This document shows positions 1-7,366 of a DNA stretch of 34,682 nt, piece by piece. The notes beneath the pieces are model-generated. The model had not been told where the DNA came from. It did no database searches and was given only the letters and a program-made list of their open reading frames with translations. Source of the DNA: an uncultured Microbacterium sp. GTDB lineage: Bacteria > Actinomycetota > Actinomycetes > Actinomycetales > Microbacteriaceae. Numbering within the stretch: the stretch's first letter is position 1; every line of letters starts with the position of its first letter. The translations under genes were made by a program, and so were the position numbers. Location of the stretch: positions 1 to 34,682 of the forward strand of contig NZ_CANROA010000025.1 of the NCBI RefSeq assembly GCF_947632095.1. Direction: 5' to 3'.

Positions 1-8
1 AACGAGAT

Positions 9-81
9 GGGCCTGTGGCGCAGCTGGTAGCGCACCTGCATGGCATGCAGGGGGTCAGGGGTTCGAGTCCCCTCAGGTCCA
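9..81 (+). tRNA. tRNA-Ala (anticodon GGC)
   Basis: Full cloverleaf. The 5' acceptor arm GGGCCTG (9-15) pairs with CAGGTCC (74-80), with one G-T pair and discriminator A81. The anticodon stem CCTGC/GCAGG encloses the loop ATGGCAT, which gives anticodon GGC and reads GCC. The T-arm contains GGTTCGAGTCC. Only CC follows the discriminator before a G, so the CCA end is not fully encoded and must be added after transcription. A strong hairpin terminator follows within ten bases. Confidence 0.96.
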
Positions 82-804
82 CCGAAACGAAGTCCCGCGG
101 AGAAATCCGCGGGACTTCTGCTTTTGCGTCGGCCGTTCGAACCCGTCAGCTGAGCCGCGGCACACTCCACGCCAATCCCGGCGCCTGCACCTCGCCCGTC
201 GCACGCCCATCGCCCCCCCCAGGCGCCAGCCCATCCGCTTCGCGATGTGGGAGATCATCGTCGACTCCGTGACACGCAGCTCGGGCAGACGTGAGGCCAA
301 TTGACGCTCTAGATCCATGACCTCCGCCGGATTTCGCAGCCAGAACATGAACATGAAATTCGACGGCCCGGTGATCGACGCGCACAAGCGCAGTGCGCCG
401 CAATCGCGCAGTATCCGCGCCACCTCGCGATGCTTCTCGACGGGCAGCCTCGCATGCCATTGGCATGCGAGGGGGAAGCCCGCAGCAGCCTGCGCCACAT
501 CGCATCGGAAGACGAGTGCGCCGCTGTCGAAGATTCGTTGCAATCGCCGCCGCGCGGTCGTCGGCGCCAGACCCGTCGCAGCTGCGACCTCCGCAGCGGA
601 TACGCGGCCGTCACGGCACAGCACCTGCAGGATGTCGGCGAAGCTCTCGGGAAGCGGGGCCGGCGAATGCCGACGCGGACCCGCGATCGTGCGCAAGCGC
701 TCGATCTGCGCACGGCTCAGTGTGCTCACGGTCCAGTCGAACGCTCCCCGATTCGCCCCGACCATGGAAGCGACGCTGGAGGCCGGCGTGCAGCTGGCGA
801 CCAC
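73..804 (-). pseudogene. Lrp/AsnC-type regulator, probably truncated and frameshifted
   Basis: As it stands the frame reads from GTG 804 (or ATG 765) to a stop at 73. It contains a winged-helix segment (SAAEVAAATGLAPTTARRRL) and an AsnC ligand-binding-like half (ITGPSNFMFMFWLRNPAEVM). This looks like the second half of the double-length (about 320-residue) actinobacterial AsnC-type regulators. The first HTH and sensor half is absent, and the DNA upstream (805-955) belongs to the divergent transporter's 5' region. At the C terminus the frame crosses a run of eight C (213-220) and then continues through the tRNA terminator into the tRNA. One extra C would move it to a frame that stops at 146, before the terminator. 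Two independent defects suggest a decayed gene. If it is still made, it may bind DNA and could act on the adjacent divergent gene. The family call is fairly sure; pseudogene status is inference. Confidence 0.6.
90..125 (+). terminator. Intrinsic terminator after tRNA-Ala
   Basis: An 11-bp perfect stem (90-100 with 107-117, arm AAGTCCCGCGG) encloses a six-base loop and is followed by CTGCTTTT. It lies directly after the tRNA. The facing reverse-strand reading frame runs through it, which argues that the frame's present end is not the ancestral one. Confidence 0.88.
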
Positions 805-869
805 AGCGGTGCTCTCCGTCCTCGGCCCGCGCTGACGGGAGTGGCGTCGGGGGCAGTTCAGCCGGGATT

Positions 870-878
870 TGCTATCCT
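870..878 (+). promoter_or_regulatory. Putative extended -10 promoter of the antiporter gene
   Basis: TGCTATCCT fits an extended -10 (TGN plus TATNNT, hexamer 873-878). I see no good -35 at 17 bases. Transcription would start near 885 and leave a leader of about 70 bases before GTG 956. The same TTGCTAT core occurs upstream of the next gene at 2150-2156. Confidence 0.42.
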
Positions 879-955
879 CGACGACAGGCGACCGCGTGGG
901 ACGACCCGCGCCGGTGACATTCTTCCGGGGACGGCCCCACTCTCAGGAGCAGATC

Positions 956-2098
956 GTGTCCCCTCTCACGCTGAACCGTTTCGTCACCGCATCCGACATC
1001 ACCCGCATCATTCTCGGGTGGGGTGCGTTCATCGCACTCCTCATCGCCGCTCCTCTGCTCGCGACACCGTCCGGACCGGTGCTCGTCATCGCACTCGGCA
1101 TCATCATCGGGGTGATCCTCGTCTGCGCCTTCGGCGTTGTCAAACAGGCCGAGGCGCTCGCCCATCGGCTCGGCGATCCCTACGGCTCACTCGTGCTGAC
1201 GTTGTCCATCGTGCTGATCGAGGTCATCCTGATCTCGGCCGTGATGCTCGGCCCCGGCGAGCACGCGACGATCGCCCGCGACTCCGTGATGGCCGTGTCG
1301 ATGATCATCCTCAACCTCGTGATCGGCATAGCACTGCTCGTCGGCGGCATGCGCCACGGCGGGCTCGCCCACAACCGCACCGGCTCGTCGGCATACCTCG
1401 CGATGCTCGTCGTGCTCATCGCCCTGGCCTTCGGCCTGCCGACGCTGATCGGCAAGGATGGTGCGTACACGGTCGCGCAGGAGATTCCGATCATCATCCT
1501 GACCATCGGACTCTACGCCTTCTTCCTCGCCCGTCAGATGGGCGGCCAGGCCGCGGACTTCATGGAGGCTCTCCCCCGGTCCACGCCGGCGCGCCCGCAG
1601 CAGGAGCAGCCCCGCCCGCCGATCGCCCAGACTCTTCGCGAGCACCGCACCGAAGTGATCATCCGCCTGGGCCTACTGGTCGTGACGGTCGTGCCGATCG
1701 TGCTCCTCTCCCACGACATGGCCTCGCAGCTCGATGACGGGCTCGGGCGCCTCGGCGCGCCCGTCGCGCTCGCCGGAGTCCTCATCGCCATGATCGTCTT
1801 CCTCCCGGAATCCATCACCGCCGTCCGCGCGGCGCTCGCCGCGGAACCTCAGCGCGTCATCAACCTCTGCCACGGCGCGCTCGTCTCGACCGTCGGGCTG
1901 ACGATCCCCGCGGTGCTCGTGATCGGCATGGCCACCGGGCAGCAAGTCATCCTCGCCGAAACTCCTGCGGACTTGCTGCTGCTCGGCACGACGCTCCTGC
2001 TCACCCTCGCGACCTTCGCGTCCCAGCGGATCACGGCCATGCACGGCGCCGCGCACCTCGCGCTCTTCGGCGTATACGGTGTCGTGCTGTTCAGCTGA
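956..2098 (+). CDS. chaA: ChaA-like calcium/sodium:proton antiporter
   Basis: A 380-residue polytopic inner-membrane protein of the cation/Ca2+ exchanger superfamily. It should export Na+ or Ca2+ in exchange for protons, giving salt and alkali tolerance. The two inverted halves each carry the acidic signature region: GDPYGSLVLTLSIVLIEVIL in the N half and VFLPESITAVRAAL in the C half, as in E. coli ChaA. About eleven hydrophobic segments are visible, with a hydrophilic Pro/Gln-rich loop between the halves (roughly residues 205-225). I choose GTG 956 because AGGAG (945-949) lies six bases upstream; the frame is open further upstream, but that part is not membrane-like. The gene stands alone between the decayed AsnC-type gene (divergent) and the symporter. 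The substrate ion cannot be told from sequence. Confidence 0.9.
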   Translation: MSPLTLNRFVTASDITRIILGWGAFIALLIAAPLLATPSGPVLVIALGIIIGVILVCAFGVVKQAEALAHRLGDPYGSLVLTLSIVLIEVILISAVMLGPGEHATIARDSVMAVSMIILNLVIGIALLVGGMRHGGLAHNRTGSSAYLAMLVVLIALAFGLPTLIGKDGAYTVAQEIPIIILTIGLYAFFLARQMGGQAADFMEALPRSTPARPQQEQPRPPIAQTLREHRTEVIIRLGLLVVTVVPIVLLSHDMASQLDDGLGRLGAPVALAGVLIAMIVFLPESITAVRAALAAEPQRVINLCHGALVSTVGLTIPAVLVIGMATGQQVILAETPADLLLLGTTLLLTLATFASQRITAMHGAAHLALFGVYGVVLFS

Positions 2099-2483
2099 AT
2101 CCGCTGACCAGGAGCGGGAACCGCCCGGCGGATCAGGCTAGCTGGGAACTTGCTATGGTGGAAAGGATGCTCGCACCCGCGTGAGCAGGAAGGCCAAGCG
2201 CTCCCTGCGACCACCCGGTGCGCGCACTGCACTCAGCCCGTTCCGCCCGAGGCGACGACCGTCTTCTCACGCACGATTCCCTCTGAAAGGAGCCGCACCC
2301 CGGACTTCTCGTCTGTGCGCTGCCATGCGCCTCAGTGGTCCAGGTTCGTTCATCGCCATGCAGAAAGTCTTGAGACTCGCCCCCCTTTCCCGCTGCAACA
2401 CCTTCGTCTTCACCCCGATTTAGCGCGTTCCTTTCTTCGCCAAGCGGCCAAGCCGCACCACGACGAGAAAGTGAGAACCACCG
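2099..2483 (+). other. 385-base gene-free leader upstream of the symporter
   Basis: No protein-coding gene is convincing here. An Arg/Pro-rich open frame (2181-2423) lacks a ribosome site and resembles random high-GC reading. A candidate extended -10 lies at 2151-2159, so the symporter mRNA would carry a leader of about 320 bases. The distal part is pyrimidine-rich (about 2378-2425). An AAAGGAG (2287-2293) is not followed by a start codon at a useful distance. I do not recognise a known riboswitch class. Confidence 0.5.
2151..2159 (+). promoter_or_regulatory. Putative extended -10 promoter of the symporter operon
   Basis: TGCTATGGT matches TGN plus TATNNT (hexamer 2154-2159). There is no clear -35. 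It resembles the antiporter element at 870-878, and the shared TTGCTAT string may mean a common mode of expression. Confidence 0.4.
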
Positions 2484-4196
2484 GTGGGAGACCTCCAAAC
2501 CCTTTCAGGACCGATTGTCGTCCTGCTCATGCTGCTGTTCTTCGGCGGCAGCCTCTACATGTCGATACGCATCTCCAAGAAGAAGGAGAACGCCGACGGC
2601 TATATGACAGCCGGCGGAAAGATCGGCTTCGGCATCTCGGCCGCCTCGATGACCGCGACCTGGATCTGGGCGTCATCGATGTACGCCTCGGCCACGTCCG
2701 GCTACACGTATGGCATCTCAGGCCCCATCCACTACGGCCTCTGGGGCGCCCTGATGATCCTGCTCATCTACCCGTTCGGTCGCCGCATCCGCAAGGTCGC
2801 GCCCAAGGCGCATACGATCGCCGAGGTCATGTTCGTCAGGCACGGCCGCTCCAGCCAGCTCATGCTCGCCGGATCCAACGTCCTCGGCAGCGTGATCAGC
2901 CTCACCTCGAATCTCATCGCCGGTGGCGCGCTCGTATCGATGCTGTCGCCGTTCACCTTCACGCAAGGCATCGTCACGATTGCGATCGGTGTCCTTGCGT
3001 ACACTCTGTGGTCGGGATTCCGCGCATCGGTGCTCACCGACTTCATGCAGGTCATCGCGATCCTGGGTGCGGTGGCGATCATCGTTCCCGTGATCTTCTT
3101 CGCCGCCGGTGGCCCAGACCTGTTCGTCACGGGCGCGAAGAACCTCACCCCGCAGCAGGGGGACTTCTTCTCTTCTGACGCGTTCTTCAGCCAGGGCGCA
3201 CCGTACATCGCGGCTGTGCTCGCCTACGCGATCGGAAACCAGACGATCGCTCAGCGCCTGTTCGCTGTTCGCGAGGACCTCATCAAGAAGACGTTCGTCA
3301 CCGCGACGTTCGGCTACGGCGCATCCATCATCGGCATCGGCATGCTCGGCGTCCTCGCCCTGTACGCAGGCATCGAGCCCATGGGCGGCGACGTCAACAA
3401 CCTCATCCCGCAGATGGCCGCCACCTACCTGCCGCCCATCCTGATCTGCGTGTTCTTCGTCATGATCATCGGTTCGCTGTCGTCGACGGCCGACGCCGAT
3501 ATGACGGCGCTCTCGTCGATCATGATGGCCGACATCTACGGCCAGAACATCGCCGGCAAGAAGAACGCCAACCCGAAGACGATGCTGCTGGTCGGCCGGC
3601 TCACCATGGTGGGCGCGACCGCGGCCGCCCTGTGCTTCGCTACCATGCAGTTCAACATCCTCGATCTCCTGGTCTTCGTCGGCGCTATGTGGGGCGCTCT
3701 CGTGTTCCCCGTCATCGCGAGCTTCTACTGGAACCGCGTCACCAACGTCGCGTTCAGCGTCGCGGTCGTCACGGCTCTGGCCGCATTCCTGCCCGTGCGG
3801 TTCGAGTGGATCGATCTCTCCGGCGGACTCGGAATCGCCAGCGATGTCCTCTCGGTCATCGGCATCGGCATCGTGCTCGCACTGATGGCGTTCGGGTTCT
3901 TCGGGCTGCGCATCGCTGTCATCGTCGGGTCGATCGCCACGGTGGCATCCGCCCCGTTCGCGATCGGGTTCCTGCACACCTATCCGGTGCTGTCGGGCTC
4001 GCTCGTCGCATACGCGGTCAGCACGATCGTCTGCGTCGCCCTCACCATGATGAACAAGACCAAGAGGTTCGACTTCTCGGTCATCCGTCACCGCACGGGC
4101 GACTTCGACACCGCGGAGAACGACGTCATCACCGAGGCGGAGGGCGTGCTGACGGATGCTGATGCCGCCAACCGTCTGAGTGGAAAGGATCACTGA
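2484..4196 (+). CDS. Sodium:solute symporter (SSS family)
   Basis: A 570-residue integral membrane transporter with about 13 to 14 hydrophobic segments and the LeuT-like SSS fold. Family hallmarks are the N-terminal region with SLYMSIRISKKK then DGYMTAGG, the unwound first core helix around TWIWASSMYASATSGY, and the Na+-site segment IIGSLSSTADADMTALSSI. These predict Na+-driven uptake of a small organic solute. The exact substrate (urea, amino acid, carboxylate or other) cannot be called. The C-terminal tail after the last helix is acidic (FDTAENDVITEAEGVLTDAD) and cytoplasmic. The start is GTG 2484, with only a weak purine stretch upstream (about 2466-2474). The stop overlaps the next gene's start by one base, which implies translational coupling to the small membrane peptide. 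Confidence 0.92.
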   Translation: MGDLQTLSGPIVVLLMLLFFGGSLYMSIRISKKKENADGYMTAGGKIGFGISAASMTATWIWASSMYASATSGYTYGISGPIHYGLWGALMILLIYPFGRRIRKVAPKAHTIAEVMFVRHGRSSQLMLAGSNVLGSVISLTSNLIAGGALVSMLSPFTFTQGIVTIAIGVLAYTLWSGFRASVLTDFMQVIAILGAVAIIVPVIFFAAGGPDLFVTGAKNLTPQQGDFFSSDAFFSQGAPYIAAVLAYAIGNQTIAQRLFAVREDLIKKTFVTATFGYGASIIGIGMLGVLALYAGIEPMGGDVNNLIPQMAATYLPPILICVFFVMIIGSLSSTADADMTALSSIMMADIYGQNIAGKKNANPKTMLLVGRLTMVGATAAALCFATMQFNILDLLVFVGAMWGALVFPVIASFYWNRVTNVAFSVAVVTALAAFLPVRFEWIDLSGGLGIASDVLSVIGIGIVLALMAFGFFGLRIAVIVGSIATVASAPFAIGFLHTYPVLSGSLVAYAVSTIVCVALTMMNKTKRFDFSVIRHRTGDFDTAENDVITEAEGVLTDADAANRLSGKDH

Positions 4197-4327
4197 TGGA
4201 GATCATCATTCTCACCGCGTACGTCCTGGTCTGGCCGGTCGTCGTCATCGGCGTGCTCGCCGTGATCATTCGCGCGTTCGCGAAGGACGCCCGCGAGGCG
4301 AAGCAGGAAGGCCGTTCGATCATCTGA
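4196..4327 (+). CDS. 43-residue single-pass membrane peptide, likely symporter small subunit
   Basis: ATG 4196 overlaps the symporter's TGA by one base, and AAAGGA (4184-4189) lies six bases upstream, so translation is well supported. The peptide has one hydrophobic helix (about residues 4-26, LTAYVLVWPVVVIGVLAVII) followed by a charged tail (RAFAKDAREAKQEGRSII). Short membrane partners are known for Na+ symporters such as MetS with MetP, and short ORFs next to SSS genes are often called transporter small subunits. By analogy it probably stabilises or targets the symporter. The gene is too short for default gene finders. The association is inferred from coupling; no function is shown. Confidence 0.85.
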   Translation: MEIIILTAYVLVWPVVVIGVLAVIIRAFAKDAREAKQEGRSII

Positions 4328-4339
4328 TCGCGCGAACGG

Positions 4340-4380
4340 CGAAGGGGCGGTGCCTGATCGAATCCGGCACCGCCCCTTCG
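4340..4380. terminator. Bidirectional terminator between converging operons
   Basis: A 15-bp perfect stem (4340-4354 with 4366-4380, arm CGAAGGGGCGGTGCC) with an 11-base loop. It sits 12 bases after the small membrane gene's stop and 8 bases beyond the oppositely directed SDR gene. There is no long T run, as is common in high-GC actinobacteria. Confidence 0.86.
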
Positions 4381-4388
4381 TCTATCGG

Positions 4389-5078
4389 TCAGATGCCCGG
4401 ACGGATCGACAGATCCGTGATCTGCGCGTCGCGCGGAAGATCCAGCGCGGTGAGAATCGAGGTCGCCACCGACTCGGGGTCGATGAACCGCTCCGCGACG
4501 TAGTCGGCGCCCTCCTGACGGTGCACCTTCTCCTGCATCGGCGTCGCTGTGCGCCCCGGATACACCGTAGTGACCCGCACACCATGCTCGGCCTCCTCAG
4601 CGCGCAGGGCGTCGGCCAGGGCCTTGAGCCCATGCTTGGACGCCGCGTACGCACCCCAGTCGGCGTTCGCCCGCAGGCCCGCCCCGGAGTTCACGAAGAG
4701 CACCTGGCCTCGTGACACGCGCAGCACAGGCAACATCAAACGTGTGAGCTCTGCCGGCGCCACGAGGTTCACGGCGAGCTGCTGCTCCCAGAGGGAGGAG
4801 GGCAGATCGGCGACCGGACCGAGATCCACAACGCCCGCGACATGCACCAACGAATCGATGCGCTCCGGCAGAGGCTGCTTGGAGAACGCCCACGACAGGC
4901 GCCCCGGCTGGGCGAGATCGCCGACCAGTGTCGCAGCGCGTGGAAAACGCGAAGCGAGCTCACGAGCACGCCCCGCGTCACGCGCCAGGAGCACCAGATC
5001 ATCACCGCGATCGTGAAGGCGTTGCGCAAGAGCAGCGCCGATTCCTGACCCGGCGCCCGTGATCAGGTGCACAGCCAT
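4389..5078 (-). CDS. Short-chain dehydrogenase/reductase (SDR)
   Basis: A 229-residue classical SDR with a Rossmann fold. The cofactor motif TGAGSGIG is at residues 7-14. HVAG at 79-82 replaces the usual NNAG. N104 (LAVNLVAP), S131 (NSGAG) and the Y144-x3-K148 pair (YAASK) complete the catalytic tetrad. RDAGRA after the second strand, at 33-38, would suit NADP, but this is uncertain. The substrate is unknown. The start at 5078 is one base after the rsfS stop; a longer upstream frame would run through rsfS and is rejected. As the last gene of the rplU operon it depends on readthrough and coupling from rsfS. The gene looks intact. Confidence 0.92.
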   Translation of the reverse strand: MAVHLITGAGSGIGAALAQRLHDRGDDLVLLARDAGRARELASRFPRAATLVGDLAQPGRLSWAFSKQPLPERIDSLVHVAGVVDLGPVADLPSSLWEQQLAVNLVAPAELTRLMLPVLRVSRGQVLFVNSGAGLRANADWGAYAASKHGLKALADALRAEEAEHGVRVTTVYPGRTATPMQEKVHRQEGADYVAERFIDPESVATSILTALDLPRDAQITDLSIRPGI

Positions 5079-5079
5079 C

Positions 5080-5460
5080 TCAGACCTGCTCGGTGCTCGG
5101 CTCAGCGATCTCGAACGGCACGGTCGGGCAGTCCTTCCACAGGCGCTCGAGGTCGTAGTACGAACGCTCTTCACCGTGGAAGATGTGAACGATGAGGTCG
5201 CCGAAGTCGAGAAGAACCCAGCGCGACTCCTGACGGCCCTCGCGACGTACGCGCTTGTGGCCCGCCTCGATGAGCTTGTCTTCGATCTCATCGGCGATAG
5301 CAGCGACATTGCGTTCGCTGTTACCGGTCACGATGAGGAAGACATCGACGAGCGGGAGCGGTTCAGAGACGTTGAGCGCGACGAGATCCTCGCCGCCCTT
5401 CGACACAGCGGCATCCACTGCCAGCTGCAGCATCTGAACGGCGTTTTCGGGAGACTGCAT
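5080..5460 (-). CDS. rsfS: Ribosomal silencing factor RsfS
   Basis: A 126-residue member of the RsfS/Iojap (DUF143) family. It binds L14 on the 50S subunit and blocks joining of the 30S when nutrients fall. Recognised from the block ALNVSEPLPLVDVFLIVTGN, then ERNVAAIADEIEDKL and WVLLDFGDLIVHIFHGEERS, ending near YYDLERLWKD. Length is normal for the family. ATG 5458-5460 overlaps the stop of the preceding tail-anchored gene by one base (TAATG). Close linkage with nadD is the usual bacterial arrangement. Confidence 0.97.
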   Translation of the reverse strand: MQSPENAVQMLQLAVDAAVSKGGEDLVALNVSEPLPLVDVFLIVTGNSERNVAAIADEIEDKLIEAGHKRVRREGRQESRWVLLDFGDLIVHIFHGEERSYYDLERLWKDCPTVPFEIAEPSTEQV

Positions 5461-6494
5461 TAGATCACATTCGTAGTAAAGGCGAAGATCAGCGCCACAG
5501 CGAGGGCAAGCGCGAGCCCGCCCGCCGTGATCGCCAAAATCAGCATGAGCTTGTTGCCCTTTTCAGGCGCCGGCGGTCGGATGACCTCACCGGCAGGCTT
5601 GATGGTGCTGACCGCGGCGCTGGCCGCGATCGGGGTCGGCGAGGATGCCGGAGGCAACTCGCCATCGATGAGTACGGCATCCACATCTTTGCCGTCGGTG
5701 GTTCCATGAGCATGCCCGTGGGACCCGATGCCGGCCGGCAGGTCGTAGCTCCCGGTGACGAGGACCTCGCCGGTTGACGCGACGGGCCCAGACAGCGAGC
5801 CCTCGTTCGCCGACGGGGTGAAGATCAGAGTGTTCGGCGCACGGTGCGAGCCGCCCGAATCCGTGGTGATGAGCTCGTCGAACGACGAAGCCGCCGGGGC
5901 TACCGGGGGGTTCTCGTCGAGGATGTCCTGTCCGAACGCCGGGTTCACGGTCGGACGCGCCACTGCATCCTCGAAACGGGGGGTGGCGGTGCTCGCGCCG
6001 GAGGAATCGTCGACGTGCTGCGGCGCCGTCGCCGTCGGTGTCTCCGGCGTCTCCGGCACATAGGGCTGCTGAAGAGGAACCTGCTGCGGAGCAGTCGTCG
6101 GCGTCTCGAAGTAGTTGCCCGTCGGCACATCGACGGCGAAGGCAGCGCTACGCGGATTCACGGCCGTGGCCGAGTCATCGACACCCTCGTTCTCATCAGC
6201 GACTCTGCTGGGGAGGTTGTCCTGGGTGATCGGCGACGAATAGGAGTCCTCGATGCGGGGGCGGCGCCGGCTGAACGGGTTGCGGCTGGCGGCCTCCGCC
6301 GGTGCTTCGCGTACCGTCGCTTGCACTGCCGGCGCCACCGGAGCGGCCTCGACGGGAGTCTGCACCACGGGCGCGGGTGTGACTGGCGGCGCTGCCATCG
6401 CATCACTGATCACGGGCGTCGCGCCCGTCAGACGCATCTCCCGCAACTGCTTGCGGGTCAGGGGCTGATTGCCCGGCTGATCCGGTGTAGTCAT
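5460..6494 (-). CDS. Disordered tail-anchored protein between nadD and rsfS
   Basis: 344 residues of no recognised function. The N terminus has [11 protein letters not shown], a basic motif I associate with actinobacterial envelope and division-related proteins. Residues about 30-310 are rich in Pro, Ala, Thr and acidic residues with no predicted fold. A His-rich patch (GSHGHAHG) lies near residue 260. A single hydrophobic helix (about 317-341, [18 protein letters not shown]) is followed by a few residues, so the bulk should be cytoplasmic and anchored at the C terminus. The ATG overlaps the nadD stop by four bases (ATGA) and the stop overlaps rsfS by one base, so it is firmly in the operon. 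It might scaffold proteins at the membrane; that is speculation. Confidence 0.85.
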   Translation of the reverse strand: MTTPDQPGNQPLTRKQLREMRLTGATPVISDAMAAPPVTPAPVVQTPVEAAPVAPAVQATVREAPAEAASRNPFSRRRPRIEDSYSSPITQDNLPSRVADENEGVDDSATAVNPRSAAFAVDVPTGNYFETPTTAPQQVPLQQPYVPETPETPTATAPQHVDDSSGASTATPRFEDAVARPTVNPAFGQDILDENPPVAPAASSFDELITTDSGGSHRAPNTLIFTPSANEGSLSGPVASTGEVLVTGSYDLPAGIGSHGHAHGTTDGKDVDAVLIDGELPPASSPTPIAASAAVSTIKPAGEVIRPPAPEKGNKLMLILAITAGGLALALAVALIFAFTTNVI

Positions 6495-7093
6495 GACTTG
6501 CTCCGATACAGATGATGCTTCGCGATGTACTGAACGACCCCGTCAGGAACGAGGTACCAGACAGGCTGGTCTTCCTTCACACGCTCACGACATGCCGTCG
6601 AAGAGATCGAAAGGGCCGGAACTTCCAGCTGACTGACGTTTCCACTCGGCAGGCCATCGATACTGAGCACGTGCCCCGGGCGAGACACGGCAACGAAATG
6701 AGCCAGCTTCCACAACTCATCATGGTCTCTCCAACTGAGAATTTGCGCTACGGCATCAGCGCCCGTGATGAAGAAGAGCTCCGCGTCTGGTCGTTCTGCT
6801 TGTAGATCACGCAGAGTATCGATCGTGTAGGTCGGGCCCTCGCGATCGATATCGACACGGCTGACCGTGAACTGAGGGTTGGATGCCGTTGCGATCACCG
6901 TCATGAGATAACGGTGCTCGCTCGGGCTCACCTTCGACTTCTGCCACGGGTGGCCGGTGGGGACGAACACGACCTCGTCGAGGTCGAACGAATGCGCGAC
7001 CTCGCTCGCCGCGACCAGGTGGCCGTGGTGAATCGGATCGAACGTTCCGCCCATCACCCCGATGCGGGGAGGGCGCGTGGTCGTGTTCTCCAT
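6491..7093 (-). CDS. nadD: Nicotinate-nucleotide adenylyltransferase
   Basis: A 200-residue NadD that adenylates nicotinate mononucleotide to deamido-NAD in NAD synthesis. The nucleotidyltransferase signature [11 protein letters not shown] lies at residues 15-25. [14 protein letters not shown] holds the family's GxD segment, and [11 protein letters not shown] near residue 170 is the ISSTxxR motif, here with Ala-Cys in place of the usual Asp-Ile. Length is typical. ATG 7093 is five bases after the stop of the upstream 71-residue membrane gene, and the 3' end overlaps the tail-anchored gene by four bases. Confidence 0.97.
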   Translation of the reverse strand: MENTTTRPPRIGVMGGTFDPIHHGHLVAASEVAHSFDLDEVVFVPTGHPWQKSKVSPSEHRYLMTVIATASNPQFTVSRVDIDREGPTYTIDTLRDLQAERPDAELFFITGADAVAQILSWRDHDELWKLAHFVAVSRPGHVLSIDGLPSGNVSQLEVPALSISSTACRERVKEDQPVWYLVPDGVVQYIAKHHLYRSKS

Positions 7094-7098
7094 AGGCC

Positions 7099-7314
7099 CT
7101 AGTGGTTGTGCCCTGCCCCGTGACTGTCGGCGCCGTGCGAAGCGTCGTCAGTGGCCGCCTGACGGTTCGAGACGTGGCGATACGAGAAGGTCACCAGGGC
7201 GAACAGGGCGAAGATCACCGCCGCGATGACGCCGAAGATGAAAGTCTCCAGCTGCACGTTTCCGTGGTGCTCCGTCTCAGCGGCTGCCATCGCGATGTGT
7301 GCGACGAGGTTCAT
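7099..7314 (-). CDS. 71-residue membrane protein with histidine-rich tail
   Basis: A small protein with an N-terminal segment ([19 protein letters not shown]), one clear transmembrane helix (about residues 23-44, [20 protein letters not shown]), and a cytoplasmic tail ending in [13 protein letters not shown]. The tail has five His in its last 13 residues and could bind Zn, Ni or Cu. It lies between proA (52-base gap) and nadD (5-base gap). No function is recognised. The tail and operon position suggest a membrane accessory protein; metal binding is inference. Confidence 0.82.
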   Translation of the reverse strand: MNLVAHIAMAAAETEHHGNVQLETFIFGVIAAVIFALFALVTFSYRHVSNRQAATDDASHGADSHGAGHNH

Positions 7315-7356
7315 CCTGACTCCGTTTCCTGTCCGGGTGCGAAAAGACGCTCCCCC

Positions 7357-7362
7357 ATCCTA
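7357..7362 (-). promoter_or_regulatory. Possible internal promoter before the 71-residue gene and nadD
   Basis: The reverse strand reads TAGGAT just past the proA stop. Transcription would start near 7350 and give a leader of about 35 bases. No clear -35 is visible, so this is a weak call, but it would let nadD and rsfS be expressed apart from the ribosomal-protein promoter. Confidence 0.3.
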
Positions 7363-7366
7363 TCTC

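Noticed and set aside
9..81. tRNA genes as integration sites
   Set aside because: No integrase, no repeated tRNA 3' end and no foreign-looking genes near tRNA-Ala, tRNA-Pro or tRNA-Gly.
2181..2423. An 80-codon Arg/Pro-rich open frame before the symporter
   Set aside because: No ribosome site, no recognisable domain, composition as expected from random high-GC DNA.
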